From Planctomycetota bacterium (GTDB taxonomy: Bacteria; Planctomycetota; UBA1135; GCA-002686595), in the NCBI GenBank assembly GCA_029248265.1, contig JAQWJQ010000264.1, positions 1-32,979 of the forward strand: 32,979 nt of DNA, written 5' to 3'. Shown here piece by piece: positions 8,720-16,660 of this stretch (within the stretch, counting starts at the first letter, position 1; each line of letters opens with the position of its first letter). The translations under genes were made by a program, and so were the position numbers. Below the pieces are notes generated by a model. It had not been told where the DNA came from, made no database searches, and saw only the letters and a program-made list of their open reading frames with translations.

Positions 8720-9573
8720 GGGGTGTACGGGCGCGTTGCAGTCCGTCGGTTTCGGTCGGGCGCGGCGAGGAACCGGGCGTGGCTCTTGGGGCGGGTCTCG
8801 AGGTGGTGGTCGAGGAAGCGGCCAGTGAAGTCGAGGACTCGAATGGAGCGCTCCTTGGACCAGTTCAATTCGTCGAGCTTGTTCAAGGTCGCGCCCAGCG
8901 CGAGGGAGGCCGAGTCGAGGACCGCGACGGGCAGGGTACCGACGCGGACTCCCGAGGCGTGAGCTTCGTTCGCGTGGATTGGGCAGAGCCGGCCACCCAC
9001 CGAGGTGGAGAACGGGGCCCGCGGCTCCGGGGCCGTGGGGTCGAGGGCGGCCGCGGGCGCGCCGCAGGTGGCGCAGGAGGCCAGCGCGGGCGCGAGGCCG
9101 AGCTGGTCGAGCAGCTTCAGTTCGAACCCGGCCAGCAAGGCGGAGGGGGGGCCTTGGGCGCGGTCCAGGGCGTCCAGGGCACTCTCCGCGAGCGTGAACT
9201 GGTCGCGGTCGCTGAAGCCGGCGCGGGTGACGAGATCCAGGAGCTCGACCACCGTCTGGGCGGCACGGTAGCTCCGCAGGGACCGGGTCAAGCCCCGCCG
9301 CCGGTGGCGAAGTTCGCCCTCTCGCAGGGTGCCGAGGTCCGCTTCCCCGCGCCGGACCCACGCGAGCTCAAGGGTGTCGAACCAGTCCAGGACCCCGAAG
9401 AAGCGAGATCGGGGGCGGTGCGCGCCCTTTGCCATCAGTTCCACCCGGCCGTGCCCAGGGGTGAGCACGTGGACCACCAGGGACGTCTCACCGAACGGCG
9501 TGCGCCGGAGGAGGATCGCGCGGTCGCTGGAGCGGGTGGCCGAGCGCCGAGCTGCGGGTCGGGAGCGGGGCAT
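8716..9573 (-). CDS. recO: DNA repair protein RecO
   Basis: RecO helps load RecA onto SSB-coated single-stranded DNA in the RecFOR pathway. The 285-aa protein begins its OB-fold with SDRAILLRRTPFGETSLVVHVLTPGHG and has the helical middle. The zinc-binding signature follows: LGLAPALASCATCGAP, then FSTSVGGRLCPIHA. Two Cys of the CxxC and one later Cys are visible; a nearby His may act as the fourth ligand. It lies 14 bp after the CNNM gene and overlaps the next lipoprotein gene by 4 bp. A recO neighbour of a CBS/CorC protein is a common bacterial arrangement (usually with ybeY and era, which are not here). Confidence 0.9.
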   Translation of the reverse strand: MPRSRPAARRSATRSSDRAILLRRTPFGETSLVVHVLTPGHGRVELMAKGAHRPRSRFFGVLDWFDTLELAWVRRGEADLGTLREGELRHRRRGLTRSLRSYRAAQTVVELLDLVTRAGFSDRDQFTLAESALDALDRAQGPPSALLAGFELKLLDQLGLAPALASCATCGAPAAALDPTAPEPRAPFSTSVGGRLCPIHANEAHASGVRVGTLPVAVLDSASLALGATLNKLDELNWSKERSIRVLDFTGRFLDHHLETRPKSHARFLAAPDRNRRTATRPYTP

Positions 9574-9587
9574 GGTCGGGGGCCGCC

Positions 9588-11075
9588 TCAGGCGCCGCGT
9601 CGCTCCAGAGCATCCCCGGCGTTGGCACCCCTCTTGCTCGGCGCGGGGGGGAGGTGCCGGGCGGGCCGAGGGACGCCAGGCTCGTGCCGCAGCTGGAGCC
9701 CGCCCGAGCGCTCCATGATCACCCGCAAGACACGTCGGTCGCTCGCTTCGCTGACGCGGAAGGTGACCCCCTCGGAGGTGAACGACTCGCCGGCGGACGG
9801 GAAGCGGCCGATCTCCGAGAGCACGAAGCCGCCCAGCGTCTCGTAGTCCGACTCCTCCGGGAGCTCGAGGCCGAGGGCCTCGTTGACCTCGGAGACGTGG
9901 AGGCTCGCGTCAGCTTCAACCGCGCCGTTCTCCAGCGGGCGGAACGCGGTGTTCTCCTCCTCGTACTCGTCGCTGACGTGCCCGACGATCTCGGCCACCA
10001 CATCAGCGAGGGTCACGAGCCCTGCGGTCCCCCCGTACTCATCGACGACGATGGCCATCTTCTGCCGACCGGTGCGGAACTGGTTCAGGAGGTCGGGGAC
10101 GCGTACCGTTTCGGGGACGAGCAGCGGCGGCCGCATGATGTCCCGGATGCGTGTGCTCTCAAGACGCTTCTCAGCGACGGCCTTGGCCGCTTCGAGGGCG
10201 GTCAGGGTGCCGATGATGGAGTCGATCGTGCCTTCGTAGACGGGGATCCGCGAGAAGCTCGCCTTCGCGAAGACCGCGACGGCGTCGGAAAGCGCGGCGC
10301 CCTCCTCGATGGCGTAGATCTCGGTGCGCGGGGTCATGACCTCGGCGGCGTCGACCTCGCCAAATTCGATCGCGTTGGCGATGAGCTCGCGGGTCTCAGC
10401 GGCGAGGTCGCCGTCAAACTCAGCGCTCTCCACCATGGCGCGGAAGCCCTCGACCATCCGGCGCGTGCCTTCGTCGGTCTCGGGGGATCGAACACCGCGG
10501 AGGATGGCGCGGCGAATGGTGCGGAGCAGGCTCACCACAGGGACGAGCGGCAGTGAGAGCCGCGCGAAGATCGGGAGCACCGCGCGGAGTAGCGCCTCGC
10601 CTCGGGAGCTGGCCAGCGCTGCCGGCAGGGTTTGCGTCGCCAGGTGCAGCAGCGGGGCGCCCAGGATGAGCGTCAGCGCAGCGGTCTTGAGCGCGCCCAG
10701 CCCGGCGGCTTCGCCGAGCAGTGACAGCAACAGCAAGGTGGCGGCGACGCGGCACAGCTGGGCCGCGAGGCTCGCGGCGCCGCTCAGCGACTCGCGACGC
10801 TCAAGGTGCGCGGCCAATGGGTCGTGCGGGCGCTGCTCCCCGTCGGCGGGCTCCTCGGTGGGTACGGCCCGCTCGATGGACTCCGCAAGCATCGCGAAGA
10901 AGCCCGCGGCGAGCAGGAGGAGCAGCAGGCTCAGGGAGCCGACGAGCGGCTGGTCCATGTTGAGCGGCGAGCCGCCGGGAGCGGCGCCGGAGCCAGGGGC
11001 TTCGACCAGCAGCGCCGAGCCGTGGGCTGGCGGAGGCTCGAGCTCGGCTTCGGGGGAGGGGAGATCGTTTGGCAC
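9588..11075 (-). CDS. CNNM/CorC-family membrane protein with CBS pair
   Basis: HlyC/CorC-type protein, a family linked to Mg2+/Co2+ handling. Order of parts: about 40 Pro/Ala-rich residues, a hydrophobic N-terminal half with about four membrane segments (SLSLLLLLLAAGFFAML onward), and a CBS pair at about 240-365 (VMTPRTEIYAIEEGAALSDA; VDEYGGTAGLVTLADVVAEIVG). A CorC_HlyC domain ends the protein (about 380-465). The CNNM core is degenerate: the usual FFSGSET and EhhPK motifs read FFAMLAES and TQTLPAAL, so transport may be lost. The ORF starts at GTG 11075; ATG 10956-10958 (MDQPLVG), just before TM1, is an equally plausible start. It is the first gene of the recO operon. Confidence 0.85.
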   Translation of the reverse strand: MPNDLPSPEAELEPPPAHGSALLVEAPGSGAAPGGSPLNMDQPLVGSLSLLLLLLAAGFFAMLAESIERAVPTEEPADGEQRPHDPLAAHLERRESLSGAASLAAQLCRVAATLLLLSLLGEAAGLGALKTAALTLILGAPLLHLATQTLPAALASSRGEALLRAVLPIFARLSLPLVPVVSLLRTIRRAILRGVRSPETDEGTRRMVEGFRAMVESAEFDGDLAAETRELIANAIEFGEVDAAEVMTPRTEIYAIEEGAALSDAVAVFAKASFSRIPVYEGTIDSIIGTLTALEAAKAVAEKRLESTRIRDIMRPPLLVPETVRVPDLLNQFRTGRQKMAIVVDEYGGTAGLVTLADVVAEIVGHVSDEYEEENTAFRPLENGAVEADASLHVSEVNEALGLELPEESDYETLGGFVLSEIGRFPSAGESFTSEGVTFRVSEASDRRVLRVIMERSGGLQLRHEPGVPRPARHLPPAPSKRGANAGDALERRGA

Positions 11076-11360
11076 GGTCGATGGAGTAGGGGGGACGCTC
11101 CTCTGATCATAAGGCTCGGGCGGGGCGGAGGGCTAACCCGGGACGTGAGCGTGGTCGGGCGGCGAACCGAACGGCGCTCCTCCGGACCCTCAGCGTCCAT
11201 TCATGGTCGTGGGCGTTCCGAGCCCGTAACGTCTGGCCTCGCCCCACCCGGCCTCGTCGATGCGTGGTGTCGTCGCTAGTTCATTGCTGGATTGGGCTTA
11301 TGGCCGTTCTTGGCTCATTGTCGGCGGCGCTGGCACGGCACTCGCCCATGGGCCCTCGCC
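11076..11360. promoter_or_regulatory. Divergent intergenic region, candidate -10 for CNNM-recO operon
   Basis: This 285-bp gap separates the minus-strand CNNM operon from the plus-strand sigma-factor gene. On the minus strand TATGAT (11106-11111) is a good -10 match about 30 nt before the GTG start, but no good -35 lies 16-18 bp upstream. On the plus strand AT-richer bases near 11278-11320 are the likely sigma-factor promoter region, with no clear hexamer pair. I see no further gene here. Confidence 0.35.
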
Positions 11361-12065
11361 ATGTCCAACCTGTCCGCCGTCTGCACGCCCTCGCCTGTCC
11401 TCTCAACCCGCACCGTGGAAACCGGGCTGATGGTCGAGTTCCAGGCACGCCGGGACCACGCCTCGTTCGAGGCGTTGTATCGGGCGGCGGCCCCAGGGTT
11501 GCTCGTGTGGATCCGAAGCCTCCACGCTCAACAGCGGGACCGCGGGGACCCGAGAGAGACGCTGCAAGATGCCTTCCTCAACATCTACCGCTACGCGGCC
11601 TCCTTCAAGCCGTCGGCGCCCGGGGGATTCCGCTCCTGGGCGCGCACCATCGCCGGAAACGCGCTGCGCCGCAGGGGCAGGGACCGCGGCAGGAGGCCCG
11701 TGGTGCAGAGCGACCTTGGAGAGGGGGCGCTCGAGCAGGGGGACCTGCGCCTGGAGCCGTGCTCGGCCGTCTCACTCGGTGAGCAGGCCAACGCCGTTCG
11801 CTCGGGCATGGCCCTGCTTCTCCTTCACTACGCGACCTGCTTCAAGGCGCTCTCCACGCGCGACCAGGCCGCGCTTCGGATGGTGGAGGTCGAGGGGCGC
11901 TCCTACGACGAGGTGGGGGCGGAGCTGGGCACGAGGCGTTCAAACACCAAGATGGTCGTCTTTCGAGCTCGCAAGAGGCTCCAGAGCCTCGTGGCGGGCA
12001 CGATCAGCGGCGCCGGTTTGGTCCCCGGCTCCGGTGCGTCGGTGGCCGCGCTGCAGAGCGCCTGA
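11361..12065 (+). CDS. RNA polymerase sigma-70 family (ECF-like) sigma factor
   Basis: About 234 aa with region 2 (FEALYRAAAPGLLVWIRS, then ETLQDAFLNIYRYAASF and GGFRSWARTIAGNALRRR) and region 4 (LSTRDQAALRMVEVEGRSYDEVGAELG, then VVFRARKRLQ). It has no region 3, which fits the ECF group. Region 4 departs from the usual xSxxTVKSRLxRAR recognition helix (RRSNTKMVVFRARKRL). I chose ATG 11361 (MSNLSA) because ATG 11430 would trim the first helix and the ORF-track start 11292 adds an Arg/Trp-rich stretch. No anti-sigma factor gene is adjacent, so control may be transcriptional. Its target genes cannot be told from the window. Confidence 0.85.
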   Translation: MSNLSAVCTPSPVLSTRTVETGLMVEFQARRDHASFEALYRAAAPGLLVWIRSLHAQQRDRGDPRETLQDAFLNIYRYAASFKPSAPGGFRSWARTIAGNALRRRGRDRGRRPVVQSDLGEGALEQGDLRLEPCSAVSLGEQANAVRSGMALLLLHYATCFKALSTRDQAALRMVEVEGRSYDEVGAELGTRRSNTKMVVFRARKRLQSLVAGTISGAGLVPGSGASVAALQSA

Positions 12066-12158
12066 GCCCCCGCACTTCGAGGCCAGCGCGCGCGCGGGCG
12101 AGGGGCCGCGGCGGCGCTGAACTGGAGGCTCGACGAGCGCATCCCCGCCCCAGTCCCG

Positions 12159-12164
12159 TAGTCT
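12159..12164 (+). promoter_or_regulatory. Candidate -10 of hutI, leaderless arrangement
   Basis: TAGTCT lies 7 nt before the hutI ATG (TAGTCT tgcaccc ATG). A -10 here would start the transcript at or next to the A of the start codon. No Shine-Dalgarno and no TTGACA-like -35 are visible. The same spacing recurs at the DUF445 gene. Confidence 0.5.
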
Positions 12165-12171
12165 TGCACCC

Positions 12172-13437
12172 ATGAGCGATCGGGACGATGCACCTCCGAT
12201 CGAGGAGGTGGACCTCCTCGTGACCGGGATCGGTGAGCTTGCGACCCCAACCGGCACCTTGGCGCGGGCGGGCGCCTCCATGGGAGCCCTCAGTGTCTCT
12301 CGGGGGGCGGCGGTGGCCTGCGACGGGGGCCGCTTTGTCGCGGTGGGGGCTGAGCATGAGTTGACGTCGCGGTTCAGAGGGCGCGAGGTCCTCGACGCAG
12401 GTGGGGGCCTCGCCATTCCTGGCCTGGTCGACTCCCACACGCATCCGGTCTTCCTCGGGACCCGGGAGGGAGAATTCGAGCAGCGCATCGGGGGCCGGAG
12501 CTACGTCGAGATCGCGGCCGCAGGTGGCGGGATTCGCTCCAGCCTTGAGGGGGTGCGGGGGAGCACAGAGCAGCTCCTCCTCGCGGCCCTGCTCCCGCGC
12601 CTCGATCGCTTCCTCCAGCTTGGAACGACGACGATCGAGGCGAAGACCGGCTACGGGCTGACCGTGGCGGACGAGCTCAAGGGGCTGGACGTGATCGCTG
12701 CGGCCAACCAAGCCCACGCAGTGGAGCTGGTGGCAACGTGCCTGGGCGCGCATGACGTGCCCCCTGAATTCAATGGGCGCCCCGAGGACTGGATCGAGAT
12801 CGTCTGCGAGGAGCTCTGGCCCGCTGCAGCGACCAAGGCGGCCTTCGCCGACGTCTTCACCGAGAGCCATGTGTTCGGGCTGGACGCGTCGCGCCGCCTG
12901 ATGGAGTCGGCCCGTGAGCACGGGCTCGGGATCAGGATGCACGTCGACCAGCTCACCTCGCTCGGCGGCGCAGAGCTGGCTGCGGAGCTGGGCGCTTCGA
13001 GCGCGGATCATCTGGAGCACGTCTCCGAGCACGGCATCGCAGCGCTGGCGGACCGCGGCGTACAGCCAGTGCTCTGCCCGCTGGTGCCGCTCTTCTTGGG
13101 GGAAGCGCAGGAGGCACCGGCTCGGAGGATGATCGACGCTGGCTGCGCTCCGGCCCTCTCCACGGACTTCAATCCCGGCTCCTGCTACTGCATGAGCCTC
13201 TTCGAGGTCATGAGCTGGGCGGCGCTCCGGTACAGGATGAGCGCCGCTGAGGCGCTCACGGGGACGACCCTCAACGCGGCCTGCACGCTCGGCCTCGGCC
13301 ACGAACTCGGCTCTGTTGAGGTCGGCAAGCGAGCGGATCTCGTCTTGACGGACCTGCCGAATTACTCGCACCTGACCTACGAGCTCGGACGGAATCCGGT
13401 CCAGAAGGTCATCAAGGGCGGCGCGGTCGTCCGGTGA
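12172..13437 (+). CDS. hutI: Imidazolonepropionase
   Basis: Hydrolyses imidazolone-5-propionate to N-formimino-glutamate, the third step of histidine degradation. The 421-aa protein has the amidohydrolase metal motif HTHP (89-92), then the family signatures EFEQRIGGRSYVEIAAAGGGI, EAKTGYGL, HVDQLTSLGGAELAAELGA, ADHLEH and STDFNPGS. Length matches the family (~400-420). Other hut genes (hutH, hutU, hutG) are not in the window, so the pathway must be encoded elsewhere or is partial. The neighbour hisS starts 86 bp downstream on the same strand. Confidence 0.96.
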   Translation: MSDRDDAPPIEEVDLLVTGIGELATPTGTLARAGASMGALSVSRGAAVACDGGRFVAVGAEHELTSRFRGREVLDAGGGLAIPGLVDSHTHPVFLGTREGEFEQRIGGRSYVEIAAAGGGIRSSLEGVRGSTEQLLLAALLPRLDRFLQLGTTTIEAKTGYGLTVADELKGLDVIAAANQAHAVELVATCLGAHDVPPEFNGRPEDWIEIVCEELWPAAATKAAFADVFTESHVFGLDASRRLMESAREHGLGIRMHVDQLTSLGGAELAAELGASSADHLEHVSEHGIAALADRGVQPVLCPLVPLFLGEAQEAPARRMIDAGCAPALSTDFNPGSCYCMSLFEVMSWAALRYRMSAAEALTGTTLNAACTLGLGHELGSVEVGKRADLVLTDLPNYSHLTYELGRNPVQKVIKGGAVVR

Positions 13438-13523
13438 GAGATTCCGCGGACCGCGCGGCAATCCCGACGTTCGGCGACCTCCCGGCTGCTAACCTCCCGC
13501 CGGCCCAAAGCCCCTCCCCAGCC

Positions 13524-14852
13524 ATGTCCAGCAAGAAGCAGCTGATCCAGCCGCGCACCCTCAAGGGGTTCCGCGACTTCCTCCCCGCGGCGATGATCCC
13601 CCGCGAGCGGCTCATCGACACGGCCAAGGGCGTATATCGCTCCTTTGGGTTCAGCCCCATCGATACGCCGTCGCTCGAGTACACGGAGGTCCTGCTCGGC
13701 AAGGGGGGCGCGGAGACGGACAAGCAGATGTACCGCTTCACCGATCACGGCGGCCGGGACGTGGGGATGCGCTTTGACCTGACCGTGCCCTTCGCGCGCT
13801 TCGCCGCCCAGCACATCGGCACGCTGGGGACGCCCTTCAAGCGGTACCACGTCGGCCCGGTGTGGAGGGGAGAGAACACGCAGCGGGGGCGCTATCGCGA
13901 GTTCATCCAGTGCGACTTTGACACGATCGGGACGACGAGCACGACGAGTGATGTGGAAGCCGCGCTGGTGATCCACGAGCTGTTCCGGGCGATCGGCTTC
14001 GAACGGTTCACGATTCGGATCAATGATCGCCGGCTGCTGACGGGGCTGCTCGAGTCCCTCGACCTCCTCGAACAGCAGACCTCCGTGCTGCGGGTGCTCG
14101 ACAAGTTGGACAAGGCCGGCCCGGGCGCGGTGGCTTCTGAGCTCAAGGACGGGGTCGGCCTCTCCGAGGCACAGGTCTCTGCCGTCCTTGAGTTCGCCCA
14201 GCTTGAGGGCTCGCCGGCGGCCCTGCTGGAGGCGATCGAGCCCCTGGTCCGCGGGGCCGAGGTCGGCCTCGCCGGGCACAGCGGCCTCGCGACCCTGTTC
14301 GAGGCGGCCACTGCGGCGGGCGTCCCCGCTGAACGGATCAAGCTCGACCCGTCCATCGCGCGCGGACTGGACTACTACACGGGCGCCATCTTCGAGACGT
14401 TCCTCGATGACCTCCCGGGGATCGGGAGCTGTTGTTCAGGGGGGCGGTACGACGACCTCGCGACCCTGTACACCAAGCAGGACCTCCCCGGCGTCGGCGC
14501 CTCGCTGGGGGTCGATCGACTCCTCGCAGCGATGGAGGAGCTCGGGATGATCGAGGCTCAGTCGGCTCCCTGCCCGGTCTTCATGCCCATGCTGGAGAAG
14601 GACCGCCTCGGCGACTACCTCGCCCTCGCGAGGGAGCTCCGGGCAGCGGGGGTGGGGGTCGAGCTCTACCCCGAGCCGAGGAAGCTCGGCGCGCAGCTGA
14701 AGTACGCGGACCGGCGAGGCTTCGCCCTCGCGGTGATCGCGGGGAGCTCCGAGTTCGAGTCGGGCACGTGCCAGTTGAAGGACCTCCGCGCCAAGGAGGG
14801 GGTCGAGGTGGCCCGTGGCGACCTGGCCGCCCGGATCGGAGAGCTCCTCTAG
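13524..14852 (+). CDS. hisS: Histidyl-tRNA synthetase
   Basis: Charges tRNA-His. I start it at ATG 13524 (MSSKKQLIQPRTLKGFRDF), giving 442 aa. The longer ORF from GTG 13434 overlaps the hutI stop (GTGA) but adds only a Pro/Ala-rich stretch. Class II motifs are present: motif 1 around the first helix, motif 2 (RYHVGPVWRGENTQRGRYREFIQCDFD), the two histidine motifs (LDPSIARGLDYYTG; SGGRYDDL) and motif 3 (GVGASLGVDRL). The C-terminal anticodon-binding domain begins near CPVFMPMLEKD. A TAACCT hexamer at about 13489-13494 could be a -10, so hisS may be transcribed separately from hutI. Confidence 0.97.
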   Translation: MSSKKQLIQPRTLKGFRDFLPAAMIPRERLIDTAKGVYRSFGFSPIDTPSLEYTEVLLGKGGAETDKQMYRFTDHGGRDVGMRFDLTVPFARFAAQHIGTLGTPFKRYHVGPVWRGENTQRGRYREFIQCDFDTIGTTSTTSDVEAALVIHELFRAIGFERFTIRINDRRLLTGLLESLDLLEQQTSVLRVLDKLDKAGPGAVASELKDGVGLSEAQVSAVLEFAQLEGSPAALLEAIEPLVRGAEVGLAGHSGLATLFEAATAAGVPAERIKLDPSIARGLDYYTGAIFETFLDDLPGIGSCCSGGRYDDLATLYTKQDLPGVGASLGVDRLLAAMEELGMIEAQSAPCPVFMPMLEKDRLGDYLALARELRAAGVGVELYPEPRKLGAQLKYADRRGFALAVIAGSSEFESGTCQLKDLRAKEGVEVARGDLAARIGELL

Positions 14853-15087
14853 TCCCGGGCTCTTCGGGGGGGCTGGCCCGCCGGGCTGCCTGCCAGCAGG
14901 ATTCCTGGCGCAGGGGTCCAGTCGTCGGGCCGTGGCTTAGGAAGAGGACAAGGACCAGGGGCCGACGGCGAGCCGCACTCCACGCGAGGCACGGGTCGCG
15001 ACGGGCGCTGCGATCCCCATTTTGGGAGGTTCCCGGAGCATGGGGACCTGCCATCTCGGACCACAGACTTCGGACGGGATCAGCCCT

Positions 15088-15106
15088 GAGGAGGTAAACT
15101 CAATGG
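15088..15106 (+). promoter_or_regulatory. Strong Shine-Dalgarno-like site or -10 before DUF1800
   Basis: GAGGAGGT (15088-15095) is followed 7 nt later by ATG 15103, the best Shine-Dalgarno/start pair I found in the window. The ATG is not in frame with the DUF1800 gene. It opens a 79-codon frame to 15342 that mostly overlaps DUF1800 and is low-complexity. The same bases contain TAAACT (15095-15100), a fair -10 for DUF1800. The rest of the 287-bp gap 14853-15139 after hisS shows only weak GC hairpins. Confidence 0.35.
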
Positions 15107-15139
15107 AGAGTCCTAGCCCCTCCTTCGCGGAATCCTGCC

Positions 15140-16645
15140 ATGCAATCCCAACGGTCGTCCCTTCGCAGCGTGCGTTCCCGACGCACCATTCTCGGTGGGT
15201 CCACTGGTCGGGCGGCGTCCCAGGGGGCGATTTCTCCCATGGGACCGAGCGCCCCCGCGCCCGGGGCGGCCGCGCGAGGCGACCTGGACCGGGCCCTCGC
15301 GCACCGTGCGACCCAGGGGTTCACGCGGGAGACGCTGGGTGAGATCCGGTCGCTGGGGCGTCCGGCGTGGCTGGACCAACAGCTCAACCCGCAGCTCATC
15401 GCGGATCCGGCGGCCGACGCCTTCGTGGCGGGCTACCCGAGCGTCTCCATGTCGATCCCGGACCTGCACGCGAACTTCGCCAACTCAAGCCTCGTCCCCT
15501 GCGAGCACCTGCAGCAGGTGTGTGTGGCCCGTTCTGTGTTGAGCGAGCGTGAGCTCTTCGAGCGAGTCGTCGAGTTCTGGCATGACCACTTCAACGTCGA
15601 CCAACTCGAGACCGTGCGGGGGCGCCTGTTCTTCACCGCCTACGATCGAGACACGATCCGGCAGCACGCTCTGGGTCGCTTCGAGGACCTGCTGATCTCC
15701 GTCGCGAAGAGCCCCGCGATGTCCGCGTACCTGGACGGGGATGTGAACGTCGCCGGAGCAGCCAACGAGAACTTCGGTCGGGAGGTCATGGAGCTGCACA
15801 CCCTCGGGGTGGATGGGCCCTACACCGAGGACGATGTGCGTGAGATCAGCCGCTGCTTCACCGGCTGGCGGTACGAGTACTGGTTCGAGGCCAACCCGGG
15901 GGACTTCTACTTCGACGCGGCGGGCCATGACTTCGGGCCGAAGAGGGTCCTCGGCGTTCAGTTGCCGGGCGGCGGGGGAGTGCAGGACGGACTGGACATG
16001 CTCCGCTTCCTGGCGGCCCACCCGAAGACCCTCGACTACGTCTCGCGGAAGCTCCTGAGCTGGCTGGCCGGAGCGGAGCCACCCCAGGCCGCGGTGGATC
16101 AGGTGGTCGGGGTCTGGCAAGCCACCGCGGGCGATCTCAGAGAGGTCGTGCGCGAGGCGCTCTCGGATGGAGTGCTCGAGCTCTGCTCGGCGACGACGGC
16201 GCTCAAGCTAAAGCGGCCGTACCACTTCGGGGTCGGGCTCATGCGGCAGCTGCGCGCCGACACGGCGGACGACTTCCTGGGGGCCGCGCGGATCTTTGAG
16301 CTGGTCGGTCACCGGCCGTATGTCTGGGGGACACCGGACGGGTACCCCGATACGCTCCTCGCGTGGGGGAGCGACGTGAACGGTCGCTGGGCCTACTCGA
16401 CGAACCTCCTGAACGGGGCGCTGCCCGGGCTGAGGGTCCCGATCACCGCGCTGAATGACCTCCGCGGTTCAGCGCCCAACGCGGGCCTGGCCCAGCGTCT
16501 GGCTCAGGAGATGTCCGGCGGCCTCATCCCCGGTGCTGAGGTGGCACGGGTCCAGCAGTACATCGATTCCCGGCCTTTCACGGACCAGGTCCTGCGGGAC
16601 GCGGTGGCGCTCCTGGCGTCCAGTCCGGGTTACCAGTTCTATTGA
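15140..16645 (+). CDS. DUF1800 family exported protein
   Basis: A 501-aa protein of the DUF1800 family; its biochemical role is unknown. The N-terminus has several Arg (RSVRSRRTILGGSTGRA) and may be a Tat-type signal, but the hydrophobic stretch is weak. Family features follow: a first helix RATQGFTRETLGEIRSLGRPAWLDQQLNPQ, the block FERVVEFWHDHFNVD, the conserved NENFGREVMELHTLGVDGPYTEDDVREISRCFTGW, FDAAGHDFGPKRVLG, and the C-terminal helices ending LLASSPGYQFY. The DUF1501 gene starts 15 bp downstream, and the two families are regularly found as a pair in Planctomycetota and other phyla, which suggests joint function in an exported complex. Confidence 0.9.
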   Translation: MQSQRSSLRSVRSRRTILGGSTGRAASQGAISPMGPSAPAPGAAARGDLDRALAHRATQGFTRETLGEIRSLGRPAWLDQQLNPQLIADPAADAFVAGYPSVSMSIPDLHANFANSSLVPCEHLQQVCVARSVLSERELFERVVEFWHDHFNVDQLETVRGRLFFTAYDRDTIRQHALGRFEDLLISVAKSPAMSAYLDGDVNVAGAANENFGREVMELHTLGVDGPYTEDDVREISRCFTGWRYEYWFEANPGDFYFDAAGHDFGPKRVLGVQLPGGGGVQDGLDMLRFLAAHPKTLDYVSRKLLSWLAGAEPPQAAVDQVVGVWQATAGDLREVVREALSDGVLELCSATTALKLKRPYHFGVGLMRQLRADTADDFLGAARIFELVGHRPYVWGTPDGYPDTLLAWGSDVNGRWAYSTNLLNGALPGLRVPITALNDLRGSAPNAGLAQRLAQEMSGGLIPGAEVARVQQYIDSRPFTDQVLRDAVALLASSPGYQFY

Positions 16646-16660
16646 TCCGGAGCCGACACC

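Noticed and set aside
8720-9361. N-terminal 214 codons of the BamD-like ORF
   Set aside because: Overlaps recO in another frame; the lipoprotein signal begins only at the GTG at 8719.
12004-13461. 485-aa minus-strand ORF opposite hutI
   Set aside because: The plus frame is clearly HutI; the minus frame has no recognisable motifs.
13434-13523. hisS start at the GTGA overlapping the hutI stop
   Set aside because: The overlap looks like coupling, but the extra 30 residues are Pro/Ala-rich and not part of HisS; ATG 13524 gives the normal N-terminus.
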